This document shows positions 24,661 to 32,519 of a stretch of DNA of 51,343 nucleotides, one piece after another; position 1 is the stretch's first letter, and each line of letters opens with the position of its first letter. The stretch is from Bacillota bacterium. GTDB lineage: Bacteria > Bacillota > UBA5301. A program made the translations under genes and the position numbers. Below the pieces are notes generated by a model. That model was not told where the DNA came from, made no database searches, and saw only the letters and a list, made by a program, of their open reading frames with translations. The stretch lies in assembly GCA_017656135.1 (NCBI GenBank), contig JACDOJ010000009.1, positions 1-51,343 on the forward strand. Direction: 5' to 3'.

Positions 24661-25507
24661 TTTTTTGCAGTACGGTTTTCTCCAGCGGGCTTTGGCCTCT
24701 GCTGTTGTCATCGGGTTTACCTGTTCGGTCATGGGGGTCTTTGTGGTTATTCAAGGCCTCTCCTTTGTCGGCGCTGGAATCGCCCACGGAGCCTTTGCCG
24801 GAGTCGCCTTGGGCCTGCTACTGGGTTTTGATCCCCTGATCGGAGCGGCGGTCGCGGCGGTGCTCATGGCGCTTTTCATCGGCTATACCAAGCGTCAAGG
24901 CAAGCTCAATGCCGATGCCTCCATTGGCATCTCGTTTTCTTTCGCCCTGGCCCTAGCAGTGCTCTTTATCGGCCTAATGCCGGGTTTTAACGCCGACCTG
25001 ATGAGCTATCTATTCGGAAACCTGCTGGCGGTGGACACCAGTGAGCTCTGGTTTAGCCTAGGTTTGGGAGGCATCGTTCTGGCGGTGATCGCTCTTTTTT
25101 TCAAGGAGTTTCAGTTCATCACCTTTGATCCGGTGCTGGCTGAGGCCTCTGGGCTTCCGGTGCACCTGCTCTTTGATGGGCTCCTGGTCTTGGTTTCCTT
25201 GGCCATTGTTTTGTCGCTTAGAGCCGCTGGAGAACTTTTGGTCATGGCTTTTCTGGTTATTCCGGCGGCCATCGCCTGGCAGTGGAGCACGAGCCTGGCT
25301 CCGATGATCATTCTGTCGGGGCTTATAGGCACGGTTTCCGCAGTCGTTGGCTTAGTCATTTCCTTCTATTTTGATGTCCCCACCGGTTCCAGCATCGTGC
25401 TGCTTTTAGTCGCCCTCTTCTTTGTCAGCTCACTCCTATCCACCAGGAGCTGGCGGGTACCGATCCGTCGCGGAAGGGAAGGTGAAGGAAAGAGTGAAGA
25501 ACAGTGA
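24653..25507 (+). CDS. znuB: Zinc-type ABC transporter permease (ZnuB-like, ABC-3 family)
   Basis: 284 residues, about eight or nine membrane segments. Family marks include GIAHGAFAGVALGLLLG near residue 43, ADASIGISFSFALALAVL, and AAGELLVMAFLVIPAAIAWQWS near 190-210. It forms the inner-membrane channel for the metal taken up by the binding protein. ATG 24653 is preferred to GTG 24644 on spacing from TAGGTG (24641-24646). Its last 14 bases overlap the regulator gene. Confidence 0.92.
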   Translation: MLDFLQYGFLQRALASAVVIGFTCSVMGVFVVIQGLSFVGAGIAHGAFAGVALGLLLGFDPLIGAAVAAVLMALFIGYTKRQGKLNADASIGISFSFALALAVLFIGLMPGFNADLMSYLFGNLLAVDTSELWFSLGLGGIVLAVIALFFKEFQFITFDPVLAEASGLPVHLLFDGLLVLVSLAIVLSLRAAGELLVMAFLVIPAAIAWQWSTSLAPMIILSGLIGTVSAVVGLVISFYFDVPTGSSIVLLLVALFFVSSLLSTRSWRVPIRRGREGEGKSEEQ

Positions 25508-25940
25508 GGGCTCCCAGGCCCTTTTGGAGGAAGCTGCCAGTAAACTGCGGCAGGCCGGGTACAAGCTGACCCGGCCGCGCAGAGTAATCATGGAGTGGTT
25601 CTACCGGAAGCAGGAACATGCCACACCGCACCAGGTTCATGCGGCGGTCAAGGACTTTGGGGTGGGGTTGACCTCTGTCTACCGCAACCTGGAACTTTTA
25701 GCCCAGGTCGGCATTCTCAGACAGGTTTGCTTCCATGACGGCTACCAACGCTATGAACCTGTGTTGCCTGGAGACCATCACCACCATCTGATCTGTTCCG
25801 GCTGCGGGAAAGTTGTGAAGTTCTTCAACTGTGACTTGGACAAACTGGAAGAACAACTGGCGGCGGAGACCGGCTATGTTGTGGACCGGCACATGCTGCA
25901 GGTTTTTGGGTACTGTCGCCGCTGCCAAAAGGACCGTTAG
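25494..25940 (+). CDS. zur: Fur family metalloregulator, probably Zur
   Basis: 148 residues. Winged-helix DNA-binding domain with LTRPRRVIMEWFYR, HATPHQVHAAV and the recognition region GLTSVYRNLELLAQVG. The metal-sensing half has EPVLPGDHHHHLICSGCGKVVKF, with a CxxC pair matched by CRRCQ near the C-terminus as a structural zinc site. The zinc importer genes immediately upstream and the Fur-type box at 22921 argue for Zur rather than Fur or PerR. The start is uncertain: GTG 25494, after AAGGTGAAGG, gives a normal length and a 14-bp overlap with the permease gene; GTG 25482 is an alternative. Confidence 0.88.
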   Translation: MKNSEGSQALLEEAASKLRQAGYKLTRPRRVIMEWFYRKQEHATPHQVHAAVKDFGVGLTSVYRNLELLAQVGILRQVCFHDGYQRYEPVLPGDHHHHLICSGCGKVVKFFNCDLDKLEEQLAAETGYVVDRHMLQVFGYCRRCQKDR

Positions 25941-25969
25941 TACACCGTTACAATTGAAAAGGTGGGGGG

Positions 25970-27256
25970 TCACCTTGAGATCTCTTCAGCCGTCTCCCCT
26001 TTGGCAGCTGGTACAGCCACGGCCTCAACCAACATATCCGTAACAGCGGTGATCGTGACGCCCAAGTCGTAGCGTTCGTTCAACAGAGCCAGCTGCAGCC
26101 GGCAGTTCTCACATGGGGTGGCTACGGTTTTCGCCCCAGTTGCCTTAATCTGTTCAGCCTTGAGTCGTCCTGTCTCTGCCCGGTAATTCTCAAGGTCAGT
26201 CTGGGCTACCAGGCCACCGCCTCCCCCGCAGCACCAGTTTTTCTCGCGGTTCGGCGTCATTTCCCGGAAATCGGTACAGATCGTCTTGATGATTTCCCTA
26301 GGTTCCTCATAGACGCCGCCGTTCCTACCCAGCTGGCATGGGTCATGATAGGTGACCGGTTCGGTAATCTGCGTATGTACCTTCAGGCGCCCGTCCCGGA
26401 GATATTCCGCAAAGGGCTGGAAGATGCTCCGGACCCGGAAAGGAAGGTCCCGTTTCAGCCAGCCGCCGGCGAGGTATTTCATCACCCGGAAGGCATGGCC
26501 GCACTCGGTAATGACCACTTCCTTTACTCCCAGTGCCTCTGCTTCGTCCACTATCCTCTTGGCAATCTCGGCCGCCTTAGAGGTTTCACCGGAGAAATAC
26601 CCGTAATTTGCGGCCTCAAACATGCTCAAAGTCCAGTCTTCTCCGGCAAGGTTGAAGATGATCGCCGCCGGGAGAATGGAATGAATACCGGCAAGAGCAA
26701 CGTAGAGGACGCGGGCGCCCTTTTCGCCAATCGGGATGGAGGCTTCGGGCATTCCGGTGCGGGCCCTGAGTTCCGGCTCGTAGCTTTTGATCTGTTCTGC
26801 CATGATTTCCCGATACAGTTCGATGCTTTTGCCTTTTTCCACCGCTGCATCGGCGAGCATGGAGAGCTCTTCGGGCACCCGGCCGAAGGAGGACAGGACG
26901 GCCTTTTCCATACTGATCAGCCAGGTGATGTCAATCCCGAAGGGACAGTAAACCATACACCGTCGGCAGCCGGTGCAAGTGAAGGCCGCCTCGTACATCT
27001 TCTGCAGGTCTTCTTCCGTCACCTCTCCATAATCCCGACGTAACCGCCCCAAAGGTGCCAGGTATTTATTGTACACTCGGCGCAGGACCTCCGCCCGATA
27101 GGAAGGGACGTGCTCCACGCGCCCGGTAGCTCGGTAGATATGGCAGGCATCCTTACAGATGCCGCAGCGGGCGCAGATATCGAGGTAGTACAGAAGCTGG
27201 CGGTTCATTTTCTCTTTTAAAAGGTCCCGTACCTGTTCACTTATGCTGACAGCCAT
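25970..27256 (-). CDS. Fe-S oxidoreductase with two CCG domains (HdrD/DsrK/TmcB-like)
   Basis: 428 residues. Two 4Fe-4S ferredoxin sites near the N-terminus: Cys28, 31, 34, 38 (CARCGICKDAC) and Cys94, 97, 100, 104 (CTGCRRCMVYC). Two CCG-type regions follow, the second clear at HDPCQLGRNGG, WCCGGGGG and PCENC, which bind the noncubane cluster in HdrB/HdrD-like proteins. Such subunits reduce disulfides or sulfur-carrier trisulfides on the cytoplasmic side. It pairs with the cytochrome-b-like gene 3 bases upstream, as in DsrMK, HdrDE and TmcBC. SD GGAGGGGAT precedes ATG 27256. Confidence 0.87.
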   Translation of the reverse strand: MAVSISEQVRDLLKEKMNRQLLYYLDICARCGICKDACHIYRATGRVEHVPSYRAEVLRRVYNKYLAPLGRLRRDYGEVTEEDLQKMYEAAFTCTGCRRCMVYCPFGIDITWLISMEKAVLSSFGRVPEELSMLADAAVEKGKSIELYREIMAEQIKSYEPELRARTGMPEASIPIGEKGARVLYVALAGIHSILPAAIIFNLAGEDWTLSMFEAANYGYFSGETSKAAEIAKRIVDEAEALGVKEVVITECGHAFRVMKYLAGGWLKRDLPFRVRSIFQPFAEYLRDGRLKVHTQITEPVTYHDPCQLGRNGGVYEEPREIIKTICTDFREMTPNREKNWCCGGGGGLVAQTDLENYRAETGRLKAEQIKATGAKTVATPCENCRLQLALLNERYDLGVTITAVTDMLVEAVAVPAAKGETAEEISR

Positions 27257-27259
27257 TTC

Positions 27260-27964
27260 CTATCCCCTCCTTATCCCGTTGGTGGCAACTGCTCCGGCAA
27301 AGTGCACCAACTTACTGAAGGGCAGGTACACGAAGAGCAGGTTGGCAAAGAAGACGTGCCACACAAAAACGATTTTCTGTGGCGAGTCCATGAGAGCTGG
27401 AGGTAAAGCCGGACGGAAAGAAAGCAGGCCGTAGGCATACTCTCGGTAGACTTCAAAGGGTATGTGCCCGAAAAGGCGCAGGTGGTCACCAAGCAGGATA
27501 ATGGCAAAGAGCAGGAACAGCAGGAAATAGTCTTCTGGTAGTGACAATTCCTTTTGGGGGCTCTTAAATCGCCGGAACAAGAAGTAGAGCGTTCCGATGA
27601 GAAGAATGACCCCCATTGTTCCGCCCGCCAGGTGCGCCGATTCGCTCATCTTTGCCTCCAGGATTCCCGGGAACCGACCCAACAGGCGCAGGTGCCCTAC
27701 GAACACTCCCAGCAGTGCAAAGTGAAACAGCACGGTCATCAGCCACATCCTGCGGTTAACCTCGGCGACCTGTGGAAAAAGGAACGTATCCCGGACAACG
27801 GTGGCGGTTCTGGAAACCCCCTGCGTCTTAGGGAAGATTCCCAGCCTAATTGGGCTGGCAGGTACTGATAGCCAACGGAAAATACGATAAATCATTCCGA
27901 ATACCAGCACACCAACGGACAAATAGACCATCGGCCCGGTGATTAGGTAAGACAGAGCATCCAT
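27260..27964 (-). CDS. Cytochrome b-type membrane subunit (NarI/DsrM/TmcC-like)
   Basis: 234 residues with five or six hydrophobic segments. Histidines suitable for haem b lie in VLFHFALLGVFVGHLRLLG, ESAHLAGG, LGDHLRLFGH and WHVFFANLLF, the pattern of the NarI/HdrE/DsrM family. It should exchange electrons between the quinone pool and the Fe-S subunit encoded next. Operon order from the promoter: dsrE remnant, tusA, this gene, Fe-S protein. The ATG at 27964 nearly touches the tusA stop at 27966. Confidence 0.87.
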   Translation of the reverse strand: MDALSYLITGPMVYLSVGVLVFGMIYRIFRWLSVPASPIRLGIFPKTQGVSRTATVVRDTFLFPQVAEVNRRMWLMTVLFHFALLGVFVGHLRLLGRFPGILEAKMSESAHLAGGTMGVILLIGTLYFLFRRFKSPQKELSLPEDYFLLFLLFAIILLGDHLRLFGHIPFEVYREYAYGLLSFRPALPPALMDSPQKIVFVWHVFFANLLFVYLPFSKLVHFAGAVATNGIRRG

Positions 27965-27965
27965 C

Positions 27966-28205
27966 TTACTTCATCCTTTTAATAAAAATGTTGATTTCCG
28001 AGCCGTTGCGTTCAATATCAAGAATCTCGTTGCCGCTGGTTTTTGCCCATGCCGGAAAGTCCGCTAAGGCTCCGGGGTCGGTCGCGACTACTTTCATCAC
28101 ACTGCCTACGGGAACATCTTTGATGCTTTTTGAGGCCTTAACAACCGGCAGCGGACAGGCCAGTCCCCTCAGATCCAGTTCCAGATCAACATTGTGTTCG
28201 CTCAT
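27966..28205 (-). CDS. tusA: TusA family sulfur carrier protein
   Basis: 79 residues with GLACPLPVVKASKSI, whose Cys17 carries sulfur as a persulfide, and a typical TusA beta-alpha-beta-alpha-beta fold ending in INIFIKRMK. Beside a DsrMK-like redox pair it probably presents bound sulfur for transfer or reduction. This is a different locus and motif (CPLP) from the selenium-cluster TusA at 12169 (CPEP). ATG 28205 follows a strong SD, AAGGAGG. The reading frame is open for 75 more codons upstream, but that stretch is the DsrE-like remnant in another frame. Confidence 0.9.
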   Translation of the reverse strand: MSEHNVDLELDLRGLACPLPVVKASKSIKDVPVGSVMKVVATDPGALADFPAWAKTSGNEILDIERNGSEINIFIKRMK

Positions 28206-28420
28206 TTTCGCGCCTCCTTTTTTTAGGTAAGTTAGATAAAGAGAGTGAAGTCTGATTCTGCCGCCCCAGCATACGCCCGAAGAAGCTCTGCCCAGTGGGG
28301 ACGTCCTTCTTGATGGCCTTGAGCCCCCCAGAAGGTGAAGAACATCGTTACCTCCATCCCAGTTGCCGCAGCGCTGGCCTTTTTCGGTTTTTCCGCAGCT
28401 TGGGGTTCTACAACCGACAT
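28186..28420 (-). pseudogene. DsrE-like gene remnant with G-run frameshift and internal deletion
   Basis: ATG 28420 has a good SD (AAAGGGGTGA) and begins MSVVEPQAAEKPKKASAAATG. It then gives MEVTMFFTFWG, the signature of the DsrE/peroxiredoxin-like family often placed with TusA. Reading then goes out of frame at a run of six G (C6 on the plus strand at 28324-28329) and stops at 28232. Removing one G restores LKAIKKDVPTGQSFFGRMLG and the family-like ending QTSLSLSNLPKK, to a stop at 28186. The normal N-terminal strand and helix (about 20-25 residues before AAATGMEV) are also missing. It is therefore probably non-functional even if the G-run is a sequencing error. Confidence 0.75.
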
Positions 28421-28454
28421 TCTCATTCACCCCTTTCCATAATTGTTTCAGTTT

Positions 28455-28475
28455 GTTATCGGTAGAACCGGTAAC
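28455..28475. promoter_or_regulatory. 21-bp near-perfect palindrome at the start of the tusA operon
   Basis: GTTATCGGT (28455-28463) and ACCGGTAAC (28467-28475) are inverted repeats with one mismatch around AGA. The site lies at or just after the predicted transcription start of the minus-strand operon, a typical repressor position. The binding protein is unknown; the TetR encoded at 28708 is one candidate. Confidence 0.5.
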
Positions 28476-28482
28476 TTCATCT

Positions 28483-28510
28483 AATATATTACGATGGATT
28501 CGTGAAACAA
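28483..28510 (-). promoter_or_regulatory. Probable promoter of the minus-strand tusA/DsrMK-like operon
   Basis: On the minus strand TTGTTT (28510-28505), a 16-base spacer and TATATT (28488-28483). The -10 is good and the -35 moderate. The start would fall near 28476, next to the palindrome at 28455-28475. Confidence 0.5.
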
Positions 28511-28604
28511 TCCTCTATTTATTTAAAAATTCTGTTACTTTATTTTAAGAATACTGTTTAAATGGTGCTGCTTCCGAATATTGCAAATAAGTTTACAGTT
28601 TTTC

Positions 28605-28634
28605 TTGATAACTACCAGTAAACGGAAGTACAAT
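28605..28634 (+). promoter_or_regulatory. Probable promoter of the TetR/Lol-like operon
   Basis: TTGATA (28605-28610), an 18-base spacer and TACAAT (28629-28634), both good sigma-A matches. It leaves a leader of about 65 bases before GTG 28708, containing a direct repeat of ATGACC (28639 and 28648 areas) that could be part of an operator. The 287-base gap 28421-28707 holds this and the opposing promoter. Confidence 0.5.
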
Positions 28635-28707
28635 GTAAATGACCGGATGACCAGATAAATCTAATCGGTTATGTAGTCATATAGTGAACAGAAGGAGGAT
28701 TCGGAAG

Positions 28708-29307
28708 GTGTCTGAGGATAAACGGGACAGGATTCTCGATGCAGCTCTCTGCCTCATCAACCGCTATGGTTTCGATAAAACCACCGTATCCGAAATCGCC
28801 AGAGAAGCCGGAATCGCCAAAGGCACGGTATACCTCTATTTCCAAAGCAAAGACGAGATCTACTACGCACTTTTGGCCCGGGAGTCTAACCGGAATAAAG
28901 AACGGATTATTCCGAAGTTACAGGCGGCGGCTGATCCCGTAGAGAAGTTACGGCTCTTTCTCCTGGAAGTTGGCATGACTCTTCTGGAGAACGAGTTTGC
29001 CCGGCAGACTTTGAAGCGGGATTATCTACCGCGGTTTCAGGGCTACGCCAACTCAGACGTCGGCCGCCAACACGGCGATGAGGGAGTGGCGTTTCTTGTG
29101 GCTATGTTGGAAGACGGGATGGCCAAAGGGTATTTCCGCAACCTGGACCCAACCCGTGTAGCTTTGGTCATGTACAACAACATCTCTAGTTTGGTGCTTT
29201 TGTCGATGCTTATGGAGGATATGTACAGCACCGAAGAGATTAAAGAGTTGATCCGGGTAAATGCTGACCTTATGGTGCACGGGCTTGTAAAGGAGGATGC
29301 CAAATGA
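28708..29307 (+). CDS. TetR family regulator of the Lol-like export operon
   Basis: 199 residues. HTH region SEDKRDRILDAALCLINRYG followed by KTTVSEIAREAGIAKGTVYLYF. The C-terminal part is a standard helical ligand-binding domain. GTG 28708 is chosen because the SD GAAGGAGG (28691-28698) sits 9 bases upstream; the GTG at 28684 precedes that SD. It overlaps the ABC ATPase gene by 4 bp and is first in the operon, so autoregulation of the export system by a lipid-like or hydrophobic ligand is likely, as for many TetR-transporter pairs (inference). Confidence 0.9.
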   Translation: MSEDKRDRILDAALCLINRYGFDKTTVSEIAREAGIAKGTVYLYFQSKDEIYYALLARESNRNKERIIPKLQAAADPVEKLRLFLLEVGMTLLENEFARQTLKRDYLPRFQGYANSDVGRQHGDEGVAFLVAMLEDGMAKGYFRNLDPTRVALVMYNNISSLVLLSMLMEDMYSTEEIKELIRVNADLMVHGLVKEDAK

Positions 29308-29987
29308 GTTTGTTAGAGTTGAAAGGAGTCACCAAAGAGTACTCCCGGGGGAGAGTGTCAGTCAAGGCTCTGCGGGGGATCGACCTCAGTATTGAGCCAG
29401 GGGAGTTTCTCTCTATCGCTGGACCATCAGGCTCCGGCAAGAGCACGCTGCTCAACTTGGTGGGCTGCCTGGACGTCCCAACCAGTGGAAGCATCATCTT
29501 GGACGGCGAGCCTCTAGAGAAGCTGAATCCCCAGGAACTCGCCCTGGTGCGCAGGGAGAAGGTCGGATTTATCTTTCAGACCTTCAACCTTATTCCGGTG
29601 CTCACCGCCTTTGAGAACGTGGAACTGCCCTTGGTGCTCCTTAAAGAGGATCCCAAGACCATCAAAGACAAGGTCATGAAGATCCTGGAGGCTGTGGGAA
29701 TTGCGGATCTTGCCGACCGCAGGCCTCAGGATATGTCCGGTGGCCAGCAGCAGCGGGTGGCCATCGCCAGGGCCCTGGTGAAAGAGCCAAAGTACGTCTT
29801 GGCCGATGAGCCCACAGCCAACCTGGATTCAGAGAACGGTAAAGCCGTCCTAGAGATCATGAGGGAGATGAATGAACGTTTAGGCACCACCTTCATCTTC
29901 TCCACCCACGACCAGATGGTAATGGATTTCGCCAAACGGTTGGTAAGACTCAAAGACGGTCAGATCATCTCCGACGAGAGGAGGTAG
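29304..29987 (+). CDS. ABC transporter ATPase, LolD/MacB type
   Basis: 227 residues. Walker A GPSGSGKST, FIFQTFNLIPVLTAFENVELPL (the LolD/MacB/FtsE-type Q-loop block), signature MSGGQQQRVAIARALVKEP, Walker B YVLADEPTANLD and STHD switch are all intact. It drives the two FtsX-type permeases encoded next. With a LolA-like protein in the same operon, lipoprotein or lipid extraction from the inner membrane is the most likely work. Confidence 0.92.
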   Translation: MSLLELKGVTKEYSRGRVSVKALRGIDLSIEPGEFLSIAGPSGSGKSTLLNLVGCLDVPTSGSIILDGEPLEKLNPQELALVRREKVGFIFQTFNLIPVLTAFENVELPLVLLKEDPKTIKDKVMKILEAVGIADLADRRPQDMSGGQQQRVAIARALVKEPKYVLADEPTANLDSENGKAVLEIMREMNERLGTTFIFSTHDQMVMDFAKRLVRLKDGQIISDERR

Positions 29988-29991
29988 CCGG

Positions 29992-31236
29992 ATGGGCAAC
30001 TTCAAATACTACCTGACCCTGGCGGCTCGAAACCTGTGGCGCCAGAGGCGGCGCACCATCCTTACCTTTCTGGCTGTCTCTCTTGGGCTGGCTTCATTCC
30101 TGGTGGCTGACTCACTGATGAAGGGTCTTGATAAACAGTCCATTGACAACTTAATAACTCTGGAAACCGGAGAGCTGCGCCTGACAGCACCGGGCTATAT
30201 TGACATCAAAGAAGAGGACCCCCTGAAAAAACTCCTCCCTAAAGACCAAAAGCTGTTGGCCCTCTTGGCCGAGGATTCGGAGATTGCCGGTCTGGCGCCG
30301 CGGCTCAGTTTTCCGGTGCGGGTCGGAAACGGCTGGGATGAGTACCCCCAAGAGGCGGTCGGGATTGACCCGGTTAAGGATACTGAGGTCTTCAAGGTCA
30401 AGGACTACCTAGTGGAAGGGCGCTGGCCGGAAGCGGGCTACGAGGTATTGATCAGTAGGGACACCGCCAAGATTCTAGAGCTGGGCATAGGGGATTACCT
30501 GCTCATGACCACCAGGACCAAGAGCGGGGCTTTCCAAGCTGTGGATATGGAGATCGTCGGCATAGTTAACACCGTGAACCCCAACACCAATAACCAAGTC
30601 TTTCTCCCGCTGGCGGCTGCCCAGGAGATTGTGGGCGTTCCCGACTTTCTGAGCCAAGTGGACCTACGGCTTGCAGCCGGGGTCGATGCTCGGGAAAAGG
30701 CCGCCTCCCTCAAAGAGAAAATAGCCGGGGCCGGTTTTCAAGTGGAAACCCAGCCCTGGCAGGAGATGGCTGAAGAGTTTCTCCAGATCAGTAAGACCAA
30801 AAATGCCTTTATCGGCATCTTTCTGATGATGATCCTGCTTATCGCCACGGTAGGGATCGTGAACTCGATTCTTTTGGCGACTATCGAAAGGACCAGAGAA
30901 ATCGGGGTTCTCAAGGCCATGGGCATGACTGAAGGAAACATTGTCCGCCTGTTCTTGGTTGAGGCTGCCTTGATTGGGCTTTTGGGTTCCGGAGCCGGCC
31001 TGGCCATTGCTCTGGCCGGAGAGTATTACATGGTCAACGTTGGCTTGGATATGACTGAAATCATAGGGAACCTGGATGTGGGCTATCCCATCACCGGCCT
31101 GATCAAAGGGGCTTGGAACCCCGGCACCATGGTCGGCGGCTTCTTCTTTTGCCTGTTGGTCTGCGTTCTGGCAGGCATCCTGCCGGCCAGGTACGGAGCG
31201 AAGAAAGAACCGATTGAAGCCCTGCGCCGGGTTTAG
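29992..31236 (+). CDS. FtsX-type permease, LolC/E-like (first of two)
   Basis: 414 residues. One N-terminal membrane helix (RRRTILTFLAVSLGLASFLVA), a large extracytoplasmic MacB-like domain (~45-270), and three C-terminal helices with NAFIGIFLMMILLIATVGIVNSILLATIERTREIGVLKAMGMTEG. The paired-permease arrangement in one operon resembles LolC and LolE heterodimers rather than MacB homodimers. SD AGGAGG at 29980-29985 precedes ATG 29992. Confidence 0.88.
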   Translation: MGNFKYYLTLAARNLWRQRRRTILTFLAVSLGLASFLVADSLMKGLDKQSIDNLITLETGELRLTAPGYIDIKEEDPLKKLLPKDQKLLALLAEDSEIAGLAPRLSFPVRVGNGWDEYPQEAVGIDPVKDTEVFKVKDYLVEGRWPEAGYEVLISRDTAKILELGIGDYLLMTTRTKSGAFQAVDMEIVGIVNTVNPNTNNQVFLPLAAAQEIVGVPDFLSQVDLRLAAGVDAREKAASLKEKIAGAGFQVETQPWQEMAEEFLQISKTKNAFIGIFLMMILLIATVGIVNSILLATIERTREIGVLKAMGMTEGNIVRLFLVEAALIGLLGSGAGLAIALAGEYYMVNVGLDMTEIIGNLDVGYPITGLIKGAWNPGTMVGGFFFCLLVCVLAGILPARYGAKKEPIEALRRV

Positions 31237-31248
31237 GGGGTGTATTTG

Positions 31249-32505
31249 ATGAAAATATTAGCATTAGCCAGGAAAAACCTGGGACGGCACAGAGGAAGGA
31301 CCATTCTCAGTCTCATAGCTGTTGCTTTAGGGGTTGCGATCATCATATTTACCAAAGGTTACACAGAGGGAATGATCAACGATCTGCTAAATAATCATAT
31401 AAGGCTGATGGCCGGCCACGTCCGGATTATTCACCCGGAATATCAGAAGAAAGAACGCCTACTCTCTCTGACCTTGCCGGTAGAGGGCTATACGGACGGC
31501 GGTTTAGATGAGATGCTGGCCCAGCTGGAAGAGATGCCTGAGACCCGGGTGGTCGCTCCCAGGATCAAATTTGGTGCTCTAGTGCCCAAGGACGAGAAGA
31601 CCGAAGGAGTCCTTGGGGTGGCGGTCAGGCCCCAGGCAGAAGAGGAGCTGGCCCGAATATCACAATACGTCGGGGAAGGCCGGTGGCTGCAAAAAGGCCG
31701 GGAGGTCGTGGTAGGCTCGAAGTTCCTCCAGGAGATGGGCCTTGAGGTCGGCGACGAAATCACCGTGGTTGCCAACTCCGCCTATGGCTCTCTCCGGGCT
31801 AGATCCTATAGGGTAGTGGGAGCCTTTGCCAGCGGCCTCAAGTACCTGGATGAGAACACCATCTACATGACTCTCCCTGAGGGGCAGGACCTTTTGGAAA
31901 TGCCGGGTCAGGCCACTGAGATCTTACTCGGACTCAAGGATGGCGATGCCGGGCCGATTGTTTTTGCTGAAAAGTATAGTAGGTGGCAGAAAGAAAAATA
32001 CGGCCAAGAAGTCTACACAGCTGTACCTTGGCAAAAGAGCAGCCCTCTCATTGAAACCGCTCTGATAGAGAAGGCGGTTTATCATGAAATTTACCTACTG
32101 ATTGCGGTGCTTTCGGCTTTTGTGGTCTTCAACACCATGATGATGATTGTCAACGAACGCCGCCGGGAGATCGGGATGCTCAAAGCTCTGGGTATGACCA
32201 GGCGTCAGATTATCGGCCTCTTCTTAGGAGAGGGGTTATACATCTCGGTTATCGGTGGGCTGATGGGAGTGGCCATCGGGGGAGCCGCTACTTGGTACCT
32301 GTCCCAAAATCCCCTGGATTTCTCGGCGATAATGAAAACTCTCGATAAGAACCTACTCTTTTACCCAAAAATCTACTTCTCCTCCAATGTGGCGGATTTA
32401 TTTTACGCCTTCTTTGTGGGGGTTGTAGTGACATTGATTGCTTCATTTCTACCGGCTAGGCGCGGATCCAAGCTGCCGCCTAGCGAGGCCCTGAGATCTC
32501 TTTAG
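31249..32505 (+). CDS. FtsX-type permease, LolC/E-like (second of two)
   Basis: 418 residues with the same topology as its neighbour: RTILSLIAVALGVAIIIFTKGY as the first helix, then an extracytoplasmic domain, then NTMMMIVNERRREIGMLKALGMTRRQIIGLFLGEGLY and two more helices. ATG 31249 is chosen over GTG 31240 because TAGGGGG (31234-31240) is then correctly spaced. It probably heterodimerises with the previous product. Sequence similarity between the two is restricted to the membrane parts as far as I can see by eye. Confidence 0.88.
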   Translation: MKILALARKNLGRHRGRTILSLIAVALGVAIIIFTKGYTEGMINDLLNNHIRLMAGHVRIIHPEYQKKERLLSLTLPVEGYTDGGLDEMLAQLEEMPETRVVAPRIKFGALVPKDEKTEGVLGVAVRPQAEEELARISQYVGEGRWLQKGREVVVGSKFLQEMGLEVGDEITVVANSAYGSLRARSYRVVGAFASGLKYLDENTIYMTLPEGQDLLEMPGQATEILLGLKDGDAGPIVFAEKYSRWQKEKYGQEVYTAVPWQKSSPLIETALIEKAVYHEIYLLIAVLSAFVVFNTMMMIVNERRREIGMLKALGMTRRQIIGLFLGEGLYISVIGGLMGVAIGGAATWYLSQNPLDFSAIMKTLDKNLLFYPKIYFSSNVADLFYAFFVGVVVTLIASFLPARRGSKLPPSEALRSL

Positions 32506-32519
32506 AAGGAGTGGACGAA

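Noticed and set aside
27966-28430. TusA read as a 154-residue protein with a Cys-rich N-terminal extension
   Set aside because: The extra 75 residues are the out-of-frame DsrE-like remnant; a strong SD sits before ATG 28205, and 79 residues is the normal TusA length.
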